This document shows positions 1 to 8,621 of a stretch of DNA of 39,300 nt, piece after piece. The notes below the pieces were generated by a model, which did no database searches, was not told where the DNA came from, and was given only the letters and a program-made list of their open reading frames with translations. Positions within the stretch are counted from its first letter, which is position 1, and every line of letters begins with the position of its first letter. A program made the translations under genes and the position numbers. The DNA is from a bacterium (Candidatus Gribaldobacteria) CG10_big_fil_rev_8_21_14_0_10_37_21. Lineage in GTDB: Bacteria; Patescibacteriota; Minisyncoccia; Minisyncoccales; CG1-02-41-26. Location: positions 1-39,300 of the forward strand of contig PFAX01000037.1 in assembly GCA_002773495.1 (NCBI GenBank). Direction: 5' to 3'.

Positions 1-2983
1 AACAATCAGGTATTGACGAATATTCAGGAAACAAAGCTGGGTGGCTTTCTCTGTAATCCTGAATCTTTTCCGAGACCGCCCCACTCGTGTATTTCGTTAC
101 TAAATCGCTCACATATTTTTTAGTATACTGGGCTATCTTCCCCCTCAAACCCTCAACACAACACTGCCCAGCTGTCCCTGAAGATTTAAACATCTCTCCT
201 TTATAACAGCCATTGTCATGCCCTCCTCCACTAGGAATACCAGGGCCAACACAATGCCCCGACCCATCGCACCCCCCAGAAATATTATTCTTTTTACAAG
301 GAGTTGTTAGTTGTTCAAAGGTTATATCACAATCGCTCCAGTTTTTAATTGGGTCTCCATTTTTGTTGATTGTTCTACAACAACCATTTATCCTACAAGC
401 CACAGCTTTGTCTATTGAGCTTACAAAATCAAGGATTGTGCCTAACAAAGGCACATCAGTTAGTTTTGTTTCCATGACTTTGTCAAGTTTAGTCATTTTA
501 CTAACTGAAGTAGTTAAGGCCCCATTTAAAATAGCGTCATAGTATTTAACGGTTTGCGTGTCTAAATGATTTTTAAATTCTTCGTCTAACTTATCTTTAA
601 GTCGGCCGGTTAAAAAGTCCTTAAACTCACCTGAATTTGATAATAAATCTATAATCGGAGAGTTAATAGTTTTAAGCAATGTCTTTGAAATATAGTCAGG
701 CGACAGGTTGTTCTTCTTGCACTCTTTAAATTCTGCGAAGCATGGGTCGCCTGTTTCTTTAAGACAACTTTCAAAAGCACTCATGCTCATATTTTTAACG
801 CATTTGCCATTCTCAAACCCGCAGGCCTTTATATTCTGGCCACCACAACTACCAACGCAACCAGCGATAACCCTGTCTTTTAGGTCGTCCCCGTAGCCCT
901 CTGCAACATTTTCAGAGGCCAAGTCAGCTAAGGCCGGGATATTCGCAACCAAGGAAGCAATTAGGCGGTCAGCTGACCCATTAGAGATGGCTGTATGCAA
1001 GATAGCGTCAATTTGCTCACGGGAGACCTGATAATTGGCTTTGCCAAACGCACTTGACAAACACTCTTGGAAAAACCCTTCAATTCGCTCTAACGATAAA
1101 TCAGTTAAAACCGAGAATAAACTTGCTCGGCTTGATTCTCTATAAACAAACTGGTTATGCTCTAAAACCGCTTGGTCAAAAACATCCCCTTCCATTGCTA
1201 GATAAAAATTACCCGCATCATAAAAAGTAAAACTAAAGGCCATAGTCGGCTTAACAAATAGATCAAAGAGCCCTTCCCAAAAACTTTTGTTGTTTAAAGT
1301 GGTTATCGGTAGAGGGATGGTAGAATAGGCAGTATTGCTAAACTTTTCTGGGGTTTCAACTACTAAAGAATACGCACTAGGCAAGTTTTGGCTAAAAGGC
1401 GTAAACTCGTTTTCAAACATTCTACCTTGCGGATGAGCATTTCTTAACAAAAAGGCCATTGAATTATTAACTAAAACCTTGCCCAAGGGCTCAACTTGCT
1501 CTATAACAAACTTAGCTTTAAGCCCTTCAAGGTCAGCTAAGGCCGATTGAAGCTCCATCCGTTTGGCTCTGATAAACCTTTTTGGCTCAACATTTACTTT
1601 CAAATAATCACAAACCGATAAAGGAACAATCTTTTTATCCTCGTCTTTTATTTCATAAGCGATATTCGGATTAAACATTGTCGCGTCGCCAGCCAAGGGC
1701 TCAATTTTATAATAACCCCAAAATTCATTTCCTTCTTGGCATTGGCTCGGCAAGGTCGGTCTATAGGGTTCTGCTTCCCAAGCCCGAACATTTTTAACTT
1801 CATTAGTTGTTGGGTCAATAATTGAAACAACTCTCACCCTTACCTCTCTTATATCGCACGAAGGCGCGCCATTGCTTAAACGGCTTTCCCCACAGTCCTG
1901 GCATTGAAGCCCGCAAATGTCTTGGCTGGTTGCCTCTGCTGGTTCAACGCCTAAATCCGTCCAGTATTGTCGTGCTCCTACAATATCCAAGCCCCCGACA
2001 CACTCGCCATAATAGCCACTGATTGTTTCTTTTGTTCCGTCATCTTTCTCAGTTTCTTTGGTTTCCCAATGCCATTCGTCATGATACTTGCCATCCCCGC
2101 ACTTGCAATCCCGCATAATATCCAGCAAGCCAAAGTCCTCTTTTCCTGGCGGGGTATCGCCTGCGATATCGCCTTCAATAACCTTGATTACCTTATTTAA
2201 AGCCAACTCGGCTTGTCTTAAATAAAGTTCTGATTTAAAAATTTCATCTACAGCTATGCCCGAGCTGTCAGCTAAGGCCGTCAATGGTTGAAATGCCCCG
2301 AAAAGAAACCCAAAAAGTTTATTTTCTTTTAAGCTCCTTTTAAAAGCTAAATAAGCGTTACCTTGGGCTGTTGTTTGGCTGGCTTGCTCTATCTCTTGAT
2401 AGTTATTGTCATAGTCGCCAACGCCATTAACCGCTTTTTTAAGGGTTGTGCCAACAGAGGCAACCGCCACTTGTGCTTCTAATAAAGGGTTAAGCTTGTA
2501 AAGCACAACTTTATTGGCGTCTTCATCAGCATTGGTCAAATTAGCTGGGGTGGGGGCTGTTTTTGGTAAGTTCCAGTTGAATAAAACCAATTGGGGGTTA
2601 ATCACAAGTAAAATTAAAAAAGCAAAGGCCAAAATGGCTAAGCCCAAAAACCCGTTTTTCGCCATTTCTTGGGCCTTTATGGCCAAACCCACATTGCCAG
2701 CCGAAGCCATTCTTAAAAAGCCAGCTACAATTAAAACAACCAAACACACCCCTAAAACAAGATAGAAAACAAGCCGGGTTAAGTAGGTTATCAGCTCGCC
2801 CAACCCCTTTTCTGCTTGGGGTTGATTAATAATTTCTTCAACTGTTTTATCAATTCCGGGTACCTTTGGGTAGGTCTGCTCTAACTGTAAGTCAGCGGCA
2901 AAACACCCTTTAAAAACAAGTAAAAAACCAACAGCTAAAAACGCTATTTTTAAAAGTTTATATTTTCTTTTTTTACTTTTCAT
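1..2983 (-). CDS. Giant cysteine-rich exported protein with T4SS pilin-like two-helix N-terminus (3' end outside window)
   Basis: The minus-strand frame is open from an ATG at 2983 to the window edge, giving at least 994 residues without a stop. Residues 1-29 look like a signal peptide (Lys/Arg-rich start, hydrophobic core, then CFAAD). Two hydrophobic helices follow at about 68-92 and 111-134, separated by a short loop (RMASAGN then KAQEMAKNG). This is the layout of the two-helix T4SS pilin family common in CPR genomes next to VirB4. The rest is a long, mostly hydrophilic region with clusters of cysteines (for example CKCGDG, CQDCGES, CVGSCGG, CRINGCC), suggesting a disulfide-bonded extracellular portion. 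It lies downstream of VirB4 on the same strand. It is probably a surface or secretion-channel component; its exact function is not recognised. The start is preceded by a G-rich stretch that could serve as a weak ribosome site. Confidence 0.8.
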   Translation of the reverse strand, partial: MKSKKRKYKLLKIAFLAVGFLLVFKGCFAADLQLEQTYPKVPGIDKTVEEIINQPQAEKGLGELITYLTRLVFYLVLGVCLVVLIVAGFLRMASAGNVGLAIKAQEMAKNGFLGLAILAFAFLILLVINPQLVLFNWNLPKTAPTPANLTNADEDANKVVLYKLNPLLEAQVAVASVGTTLKKAVNGVGDYDNNYQEIEQASQTTAQGNAYLAFKRSLKENKLFGFLFGAFQPLTALADSSGIAVDEIFKSELYLRQAELALNKVIKVIEGDIAGDTPPGKEDFGLLDIMRDCKCGDGKYHDEWHWETKETEKDDGTKETISGYYGECVGGLDIVGARQYWTDLGVEPAEATSQDICGLQCQDCGESRLSNGAPSCDIREVRVRVVSIIDPTTNEVKNVRAWEAEPYRPTLPSQCQEGNEFWGYYKIEPLAGDATMFNPNIAYEIKDEDKKIVPLSVCDYLKVNVEPKRFIRAKRMELQSALADLEGLKAKFVIEQVEPLGKVLVNNSMAFLLRNAHPQGRMFENEFTPFSQNLPSAYSLVVETPEKFSNTAYSTIPLPITTLNNKSFWEGLFDLFVKPTMAFSFTFYDAGNFYLAMEGDVFDQAVLEHNQFVYRESSRASLFSVLTDLSLERIEGFFQECLSSAFGKANYQVSREQIDAILHTAISNGSADRLIASLVANIPALADLASENVAEGYGDDLKDRVIAGCVGSCGGQNIKACGFENGKCVKNMSMSAFESCLKETGDPCFAEFKECKKNNLSPDYISKTLLKTINSPIIDLLSNSGEFKDFLTGRLKDKLDEEFKNHLDTQTVKYYDAILNGALTTSVSKMTKLDKVMETKLTDVPLLGTILDFVSSIDKAVACRINGCCRTINKNGDPIKNWSDCDITFEQLTTPCKKNNISGGCDGSGHCVGPGIPSGGGHDNGCYKGEMFKSSGTAGQCCVEGLRGKIAQYTKKYVSDLVTKYTSGAVSEKIQDYRESHPALFPEYSSIPDC

Positions 2984-3010
2984 ATTGACCCCCAAGGTCT
3001 TATTTTTTAA

Positions 3011-3057
3011 TAGTGTCGGACACATATCAGACTATCAACAGGCACTAGTCTGACACA
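3011..3057. repeat. Compact palindromic element, REP-like or operator
   Basis: This short gap between the DUF4143 ATPase and the giant exported protein holds nested symmetry. GTGTCGGACAC at 3013-3023 is itself a palindrome. TCAGACTA (3027-3034) and TAGTCTGA (3046-3053) form a perfect 8-base inverted repeat around an 11-base loop. On the minus strand TGTGTC(A/C)GAC occurs twice, about 34 bases apart. GTGTC-type palindromes resemble REP elements mobilised by Y1 (RAYT) transposases, but no transposase is nearby. An operator for the downstream gene is equally possible. Confidence 0.5.
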
Positions 3058-3066
3058 GAAATCCCT

Positions 3067-4206
3067 TTAATTAGGGCTTAAAAAGTCTAAAAAATTCTTT
3101 GAATTAACCACTGAAAATTTTGAATTAGGATAACTATCCAGCCATTCTTTTGGCGACTTTAGCTGGCTTTCCGCCCATTTTGCCTCATAAGCAAACAGCC
3201 TGCCTTCCCTTTCAACAATTAGATCAATTTCTTTTTGGTCATAAGTTCTCCAAAAGTAAAAATTGGCAGAGTGCCCGCTATTATTCAGGGCCTTCATTTT
3301 TTCAATAACAAAAAAATTTTCAAACAAAACGCCAGCATCGTTTCTCATCTTTAGGGGGTTAAAATTGCGGATTAAGCTGTTTCTTAAACCAAGGTCAATG
3401 AAATAATATTTTGATGTTTTATAAATTTCTTTCCGTAAGTTCCGGCTAAGCCCCCGTAGGTTGACTACAACAAACATTTTTTCCAAAAGATCAAGGTATT
3501 TTTCCACTACCTGCCTTGACAAAGCCAAATTAGCGGCTAATTCTGCCACAGAAACCTCTTGACCAATTTGCAAGGCAAGTAATGACAATAAATCAACAAC
3601 TTTTTTTGGCTTTCTGATTTTTTCCAAAGACAAAACATCTCTATATAAATAATTGTTCACCAAATCATACAGATATTTTTCCTTCTCGTCTTCGCCAATA
3701 AGAGTAAGCACTTTGGGATACATCCCAAACCTCAAAAACTCTTCCAATCTTTGATTAAGGGAAAGATCTGGCAATTGCGGTTTTAATTCGCCAACAGCAA
3801 TGGGATACAAAAAGAAAGTAGCGGACCGTCCGGTCAAAGGTTCATTGATTTGATTGGCCAATTCAAAAGACGCAGATCCGGAAACAATAATTTTAATCTT
3901 TAAGCTGTCAAATAACAATTTAAGATTTAGGCCAATATTAGCAACCCTTTGAGCCTCGTCAATAATAAGATACTTTTTTTCGCCAACGGCCTTCTTAAGG
4001 GTGTCTAAATTAGACGAACTAAAAATTTCTTGGGTTCTAATGTCGTCGCCATTAAAAAAAGCGATTTCGCTCTGCTTAATTTCGGGCAAAAGCAAATCAA
4101 GCAAGGTTGTTTTACCAGCTTGTCTTGGACCATAAAGCACAATGATTTTGGGCTCTTTTGCCAATGATTTCTTAATAATTGAAACTATATTTCTATCAAT
4201 TAGCAT
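3067..4206 (-). CDS. AAA-type ATPase with C-terminal DUF4143 domain
   Basis: A 379-residue protein of the ATP-binding AAA_14 / DUF4143 family. Near the N-terminus LYGPRQAGKTTLL is the Walker A loop, and KYLIIDEAQ near residue 100 is Walker B. The VSGSAS segment followed by LTGRS and a LYP motif is the usual family continuation. The C-terminal part contains EIDLIVEREGR followed by YEAKW, the degenerate PD-(D/E)XK nuclease-like signature of DUF4143. The cellular role of this family is poorly known; members are often accessory genes and some sit near toxin or defence loci. Here it separates two secretion genes and has its own strong promoter and palindromic operator, so it may be an insertion into the locus rather than a functional part of it. 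Confidence 0.88.
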   Translation of the reverse strand: MLIDRNIVSIIKKSLAKEPKIIVLYGPRQAGKTTLLDLLLPEIKQSEIAFFNGDDIRTQEIFSSSNLDTLKKAVGEKKYLIIDEAQRVANIGLNLKLLFDSLKIKIIVSGSASFELANQINEPLTGRSATFFLYPIAVGELKPQLPDLSLNQRLEEFLRFGMYPKVLTLIGEDEKEKYLYDLVNNYLYRDVLSLEKIRKPKKVVDLLSLLALQIGQEVSVAELAANLALSRQVVEKYLDLLEKMFVVVNLRGLSRNLRKEIYKTSKYYFIDLGLRNSLIRNFNPLKMRNDAGVLFENFFVIEKMKALNNSGHSANFYFWRTYDQKEIDLIVEREGRLFAYEAKWAESQLKSPKEWLDSYPNSKFSVVNSKNFLDFLSPN

Positions 4207-4212
4207 AAATTA

Positions 4213-4266
4213 TGTAAACTATACTTTACACTATTTATTATATTCTACCAAACCCCTTTTTGTCAA
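4213..4266 (-). promoter_or_regulatory. Consensus promoter with operator-like dyad for the DUF4143 ATPase
   Basis: On the minus strand TTGACA (4266-4261) and TATAAT (4242-4237) are separated by 18 bases, both perfect consensus hexamers. The perfect dyad TGTAAA-6-TTTACA at 4213-4230 begins just downstream of the -10 and covers the expected start of transcription. The ATG follows a few bases later at 4206, leaving almost no leader. The geometry suggests repression by a small dimeric regulator, possibly encoded outside the window. Confidence 0.72.
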
Positions 4267-4317
4267 GGGCAATAAATTACTCTTTGTTGAATAAGTTCGC
4301 GATCGTAGATTTATTAT

Positions 4318-7300
4318 TTATTGTATGCCTTGTTGTTCTTCTTTGAGGCGACGTTTAGCTTCTTTAATTTTCTGAATTTCTTCAGGCGAACTGGTGATAA
4401 ATTGGTCTTCGGTATAAGAAGCAATCGCTTTTAGGGCAACGCGCTTTTGCCCTGCGATAAAAACACCTTCCCCAACCTCGCATTGTAAAAGCGTCATTTT
4501 TTCTTGTTCAGTTAAATTAAAAGTTTTTTGGACAACATCAATCGTGGCTGAGGATTGTTTTAATAAAAACTGCAAAGACGAGTTAGTAATAATGGGCTTG
4601 CCATATTCTGATTGCATAAAGTCAGAAACATCTTGCGTTACAGTTGTTACCCCAAGCCAGTATTTACGAGCCCTTTTACAAATACCATAAAGAAAGGAAG
4701 CCCCGTCGTCTTCTTGCATAATCCACCAGGCCTCATCAACTAACAAAATCCTCTTCTTTAAACTTGACCTAACTTGGTTCCAGATATATCTTAAAATTAT
4801 AAACATGGCCATGGGGCGCAGTTCGTCTTCCATATCTCTAATCCCAAAAACAGTAAAGTCATTTCCCATTTCAATATTTGACTTATTGTTAAAAAATGAG
4901 GCATACGAGCCCTTAGTAAACTTTCTTAAACGTTCAACTAATGATTCGGCCCTATCCATGCCACTTAAAACTGTTTCAAAGTCAGACATTATCGGTGTTC
5001 TTTCTTTCCAATTAGCTGGGTCGCTTTTTTCGGTGATATCTTTCATAGCGTACACTTCAGTTATGGCCTGATCAACAATGGCATCCTCTTCTGGGGTTAG
5101 GCCCCCTAACATAATCCTAACCAAACCAACTAAGTTAATTACACTGCCTCTTAAAATATCAGCTGGGTCTTCGTCTTCTTGAGGCACTGGTAAGTCAAAA
5201 GGGTTAAGATGGGTAGGTGAGTTCAAAGATATTTTAAAGAAAGAGCCCCCGACTGCCTCGCTTAAATACTGGTACTCGTTTTCTGGGTCAATAATAATAA
5301 CAGCCACCCCCTGCATTAAATACCTCAACACTTCTAACTTGCAAAAATAAGAATTATGGATAAACATGCCACCCTTGCCTGCTAAAAAGACGCTATTTTC
5401 ACAGGTTAAATCATAAACATATTCATCTGTTTTATTTGCTATTTTTTCAACTTTAACGATTGGGTCCCAGAAAAGATCTGCATTAGCTAAAACCTTTAAC
5501 TGCTCTAACTTTTCTCTGACCTTTGGGATATTATTGAGAAGAATTTTTTCATATCTTTGCCAAACAAGAGAAGCTGCCTCTTGAAGCATTTTGTAATTAG
5601 TGTTGCTTGCAACCCTTCCAACTAACGCTACTTGTAAAGAAGGGCTAAAATGTTTTACTTCTAAATCAGTTTCTTTAAATCCAGAATAAATAGCTTGCTT
5701 TAATTCTTTTAAATCATATTGTTGGCCTAAAACTGTTTGAATAATTTTAGAAGCATTTTTAAACCTAGGCCTTACTCCTCTATATTTAACGACATGCCAG
5801 CTACGACCGAGTTCTTGCCAAAGCTTTTTGTTTAGTTCTTTGTCTTCTTTTCCTAAATTAATTATATAAGCCAATGAGGGTAGCTGGGCTAAAACTCTAT
5901 ATATAGAAGCTTTGTCTTGAAACCGTTCAATTCTTTCTTCAATAATGCCTACCATTTCCCTAATTTTTACCTGAGAGGGCCTATAATGCCCCCGTTTTAT
6001 ATTAGAAATATCTTGAATACAGTGAAGCCCGCAACTAAATAAATCGTAAATTTCTTTAAAAATTAAATTAACGCCCGGGATAAAATCTACATTCGTATTG
6101 CCTGTTTTATTAACAATGTTTAAAAGTGCTTTTTTCTTTCTTTTTGAAATAAAATTAACTTCTCGTTGGAACTTTTGAAGGTTATCTTGGCCTGAGATAG
6201 AAAGTTTCCAATATACCTTTTTCTCTTCCCAATTAGCATTTGTTGCCCTTTTCTTAGTTTTATGAATTCTTGAAACAATCCCAAAAGAATAAAGCAAGTA
6301 AGAAATATCAGAAATTAACTTTTCTGATTTTGAGGTTGCCGTAACTTCTCTATTATTTTCTACCCCTCCATCACCCTCAAAGTAAGCAGTGAGATATTGA
6401 GCAATTTGTTCTTTATTTAAGTTAAAGATAAACGGCCAAACCCTTTTCCCCTCTGACTTTTCCTTGCTCCCCAATTTTTTAACTACTTCAGTAAAACTTC
6501 CCAAAAGCGTATAAAAACCTCTTAACTCTTTACTCTTTCCTTTCATTTCAGAAAACCTAACCCCCAAGCAAGACAAATCGCGCCTGATAAAATCAAGGAC
6601 ATCTTTTTCTGTGTTGCTAATCATCACTCTTTTATCTAAAATAGTACCTTCAGCTGTAATAATACCAGCCAATCTTAAAAACTCTGGACTATTAACAACT
6701 AAACCTTTTGACTTTAAGGGTTTTTTATTTTCTTGGGTGTTCCAAGCTATTCTTCGTGGCAAGGGGATGTATTCGCCCGCCTTAACTTCATCGCCCCTCA
6801 AAAGCTCTATTTTGCCTTGCCTTAAAGCAACTAAATTATGATCGCCAGTTGTTTCAATCTCTCTACCGCTTTTAGTTTTAAATTTATAAAAAACATCAGG
6901 CGCTTTTTTACGAGCAGCAATTTTAACCTCGCCCCAGCTCCCTTTCATTTTTTCATCAAATGTCCAAACCTTAAGCCCGGGGAATGTCTTACCCTCTAAA
7001 TCTTCATCCCTAAAATCAATGCCTTGTTTTTTGATAATTTCTTCAATAAGGGTGCCTATTTTTGTAAGCTTAACTTCGTTTTTATATTTTACTAAAGTTT
7101 CTGTTTTAAAGCTTACGCTTTTACCCGAACCACTCTTAGCAAAAACAACAAGATTGCCGTTCTCTAAAGAAAAGCGGTCAAATAAAACTAAAGAGTTATT
7201 GTGCAGGTTTAAGCCATATAAAATGCCTTCATTGGCTGACAAGTCGGGCGAAACAAAGGGAAAAATACTGCTTAAAGGGGCAGTGTTCATTGGGGTATGC

Positions 7301-7893
7301 ACCATTAACTGATCTAAGGCGTAAGGCATAGTTGAAATAAAGCCCTCTTTTTCTCTAATTAAGGCCGGTTTAAGATAAATCAGCCGACCCTCTAACATTG
7401 ACCTTAACATTGTCTCAACTTCTCTTAGTTGTTTGTCGTTGTCAGCATAAATTGTGATATAAAGGCCCAATCTGAAAACCCGCTCTCTAGCTGTTTGCAA
7501 CTCGTCTCTTAAGCGCTCAATATCTTCATAGGCGGTTTCAAGGGCCGGGTCTCGAACATAGCCCTTGTCTTCTCTCTCGGCAATTTCGGCTTGGACATCA
7601 GTAATTTTCTTTCTTAACTTTTTTAAAATCTCCCCCGAATCAGCTGGGTGGATATGCATTGAAACATCGAGGGGGGTATTAACATTAATTACGGGGCTTA
7701 ACCAGCCCGTTGACAAATACCTTGGATAGGAAAAAACAAAAAATGATTTAGCCAACCTTTCGCCCAACGAAAGATAGCTCTGCTTTATTTCAATTAAAGC
7801 AGGGGCTATTATATCGGCTATTTCAATTTCTTGAGGATTTAACTCTAATTCCTCTCTTGTTTCTTGTTTGTCTTTTTGTTTGAATAAACCCAT
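4318..7893 (-). CDS. virB4: VirB4-family conjugative/secretion ATPase precursor interrupted by an intein
   Basis: The precursor has 1191 residues. Removing residues 259-847 leaves a 602-residue VirB4/TraC-type ATPase, close to the family's usual length in CPR. The first extein ends in FAKSGSGK and the second begins SYFCKLEVL, so joining them rebuilds a normal Walker A (SGSGKS). Walker B is KRILLVDEAWW, followed by the VTTVTQDVSDFM segment typical of VirB4. An N-terminal coiled-coil-like charged stretch lies near residues 88-140. VirB4 hydrolyses ATP on the cytoplasmic side of the membrane to drive T4SS assembly or transport. It lies downstream of PrgI and a TraC-like protein on the same strand. 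The gene starts at ATG 7893, and the 48-base gap upstream is a low-complexity GCTTTATGC-type stretch. Without splicing the ATPase could not bind nucleotide. Confidence 0.93.
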   Translation of the reverse strand: MGLFKQKDKQETREELELNPQEIEIADIIAPALIEIKQSYLSLGERLAKSFFVFSYPRYLSTGWLSPVINVNTPLDVSMHIHPADSGEILKKLRKKITDVQAEIAEREDKGYVRDPALETAYEDIERLRDELQTARERVFRLGLYITIYADNDKQLREVETMLRSMLEGRLIYLKPALIREKEGFISTMPYALDQLMVHTPMNTAPLSSIFPFVSPDLSANEGILYGLNLHNNSLVLFDRFSLENGNLVVFAKSGSGKSVSFKTETLVKYKNEVKLTKIGTLIEEIIKKQGIDFRDEDLEGKTFPGLKVWTFDEKMKGSWGEVKIAARKKAPDVFYKFKTKSGREIETTGDHNLVALRQGKIELLRGDEVKAGEYIPLPRRIAWNTQENKKPLKSKGLVVNSPEFLRLAGIITAEGTILDKRVMISNTEKDVLDFIRRDLSCLGVRFSEMKGKSKELRGFYTLLGSFTEVVKKLGSKEKSEGKRVWPFIFNLNKEQIAQYLTAYFEGDGGVENNREVTATSKSEKLISDISYLLYSFGIVSRIHKTKKRATNANWEEKKVYWKLSISGQDNLQKFQREVNFISKRKKKALLNIVNKTGNTNVDFIPGVNLIFKEIYDLFSCGLHCIQDISNIKRGHYRPSQVKIREMVGIIEERIERFQDKASIYRVLAQLPSLAYIINLGKEDKELNKKLWQELGRSWHVVKYRGVRPRFKNASKIIQTVLGQQYDLKELKQAIYSGFKETDLEVKHFSPSLQVALVGRVASNTNYKMLQEAASLVWQRYEKILLNNIPKVREKLEQLKVLANADLFWDPIVKVEKIANKTDEYVYDLTCENSVFLAGKGGMFIHNSYFCKLEVLRYLMQGVAVIIIDPENEYQYLSEAVGGSFFKISLNSPTHLNPFDLPVPQEDEDPADILRGSVINLVGLVRIMLGGLTPEEDAIVDQAITEVYAMKDITEKSDPANWKERTPIMSDFETVLSGMDRAESLVERLRKFTKGSYASFFNNKSNIEMGNDFTVFGIRDMEDELRPMAMFIILRYIWNQVRSSLKKRILLVDEAWWIMQEDDGASFLYGICKRARKYWLGVTTVTQDVSDFMQSEYGKPIITNSSLQFLLKQSSATIDVVQKTFNLTEQEKMTLLQCEVGEGVFIAGQKRVALKAIASYTEDQFITSSPEEIQKIKEAKRRLKEEQQGIQ
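5353..7119 (-). mobile_element. In-frame intein with LAGLIDADG homing endonuclease, inserted in the VirB4 P-loop
   Basis: The insert is 589 residues. It begins with Ser (SVSFKTETLV, block A) immediately after the P-loop Lys and ends with FIHN before a Ser +1 extein residue. Block B is seen in IETTGDHNLVAL (precursor residues 347-358), with the conserved Thr and His. The two LAGLIDADG motifs are LRLAGIITAEG (about 407-417) and YLTAYFEGDGG (about 500-510), with acidic residues in the catalytic positions. The C-terminal splicing block reads YVYDLTCENSVFL then GMFIHN, with the penultimate His and terminal Asn intact. All residues expected for a Ser-type (class 1) splicing reaction appear present, and the endonuclease looks potentially active. 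Confidence 0.95.
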
Positions 7894-7941
7894 AATTTAA
7901 TTTTCTTATTTTGCTATTCGCTTTTTGCTTTATGCTTTATG

Positions 7942-8580
7942 CTATTTAACCAATTCGGGCATTATTTCTGGATAATAACCAACTTCCGCTTCTTTAGGAT
8001 GGTGCCAGCTCCACAAAAGCTCTATTAATTCAGGGCTTGTTAAGGGCACGACACTTAAGCCACACCTTTTCAAGCCAATCGCCACAAATTCCATTCTTTG
8101 CAAAAGTTGCTCTTTGCACATTGAAAAATTTTCGTCTGACATTATGGGTTGTTGGGGTTTAAACCCCAAAAGCCCTTTTTTCATTGAAACCTCACCTAAA
8201 GCATAAGGCACCACCACAAAAAACTGCTTGGTCATAATGGTGCCTTCTTCAACTAAGTTTTGAACAAATTTTCTGTATTCAGAAATCTGGGCTTTTAAAA
8301 GGTCATTGGCTTGGGTTTTTTCTAGCTCTTTTAAACGATCAAAGTAGCCCGTAATATTTAGTCGCCTTGATTGGACACAAATTTGGCAAGAAAAATCTAA
8401 AGAATTTAAAAAACTCTGAAACTGATAAATAGTGGCGTTTTGTTCGTCTTCTGATTTTAAATCAAAGTTAATGGAAGATACCATTAAAACGCCTCTTAAG
8501 GCCTTATTTTTTAAAACAATAATCCCATCTTTGATTTGCTTAAATTGTAAAAAATTTTGGCTTGATGTTTGTTGAGACAT
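7942..8580 (-). CDS. TraC-like / VirB4 N-terminal-domain protein
   Basis: A 212-residue protein counted from ATG 8580; a TTG five codons upstream is a weaker alternative. It has no Walker motifs. Its content (LQFKQIKDGIIVLKNKALRGVL near the start, a central charged helix, ELLWSWHHPKEAEVGYYP near the end) matches the small TraC-like proteins that CPR genomes encode just before VirB4. They correspond to the N-terminal, non-ATPase portion of VirB4/TraC in other phyla. It probably forms a complex with the separate ATPase encoded downstream. PrgI lies immediately upstream, so the trio is likely co-transcribed. Confidence 0.75.
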   Translation of the reverse strand: MSQQTSSQNFLQFKQIKDGIIVLKNKALRGVLMVSSINFDLKSEDEQNATIYQFQSFLNSLDFSCQICVQSRRLNITGYFDRLKELEKTQANDLLKAQISEYRKFVQNLVEEGTIMTKQFFVVVPYALGEVSMKKGLLGFKPQQPIMSDENFSMCKEQLLQRMEFVAIGLKRCGLSVVPLTSPELIELLWSWHHPKEAEVGYYPEIMPELVK

Positions 8581-8621
8581 GAATTTAATTTTCAATTATC
8601 AATTTTCAAAAAAAAGAAACA

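Noticed and set aside
1..2983. Several short plus- and minus-strand frames within the first 3 kb
   Set aside because: They are all shadows of one uninterrupted minus-strand frame starting at 2983 that has no stop before the window edge.
7894..7941. GCTTTTTGCTTTATGCTTTATGC stretch before virB4 as a regulatory repeat
   Set aside because: Similar low-complexity stretches occur near 31120 and 34385 and look like generic AT-rich filler; no symmetry or promoter is visible.
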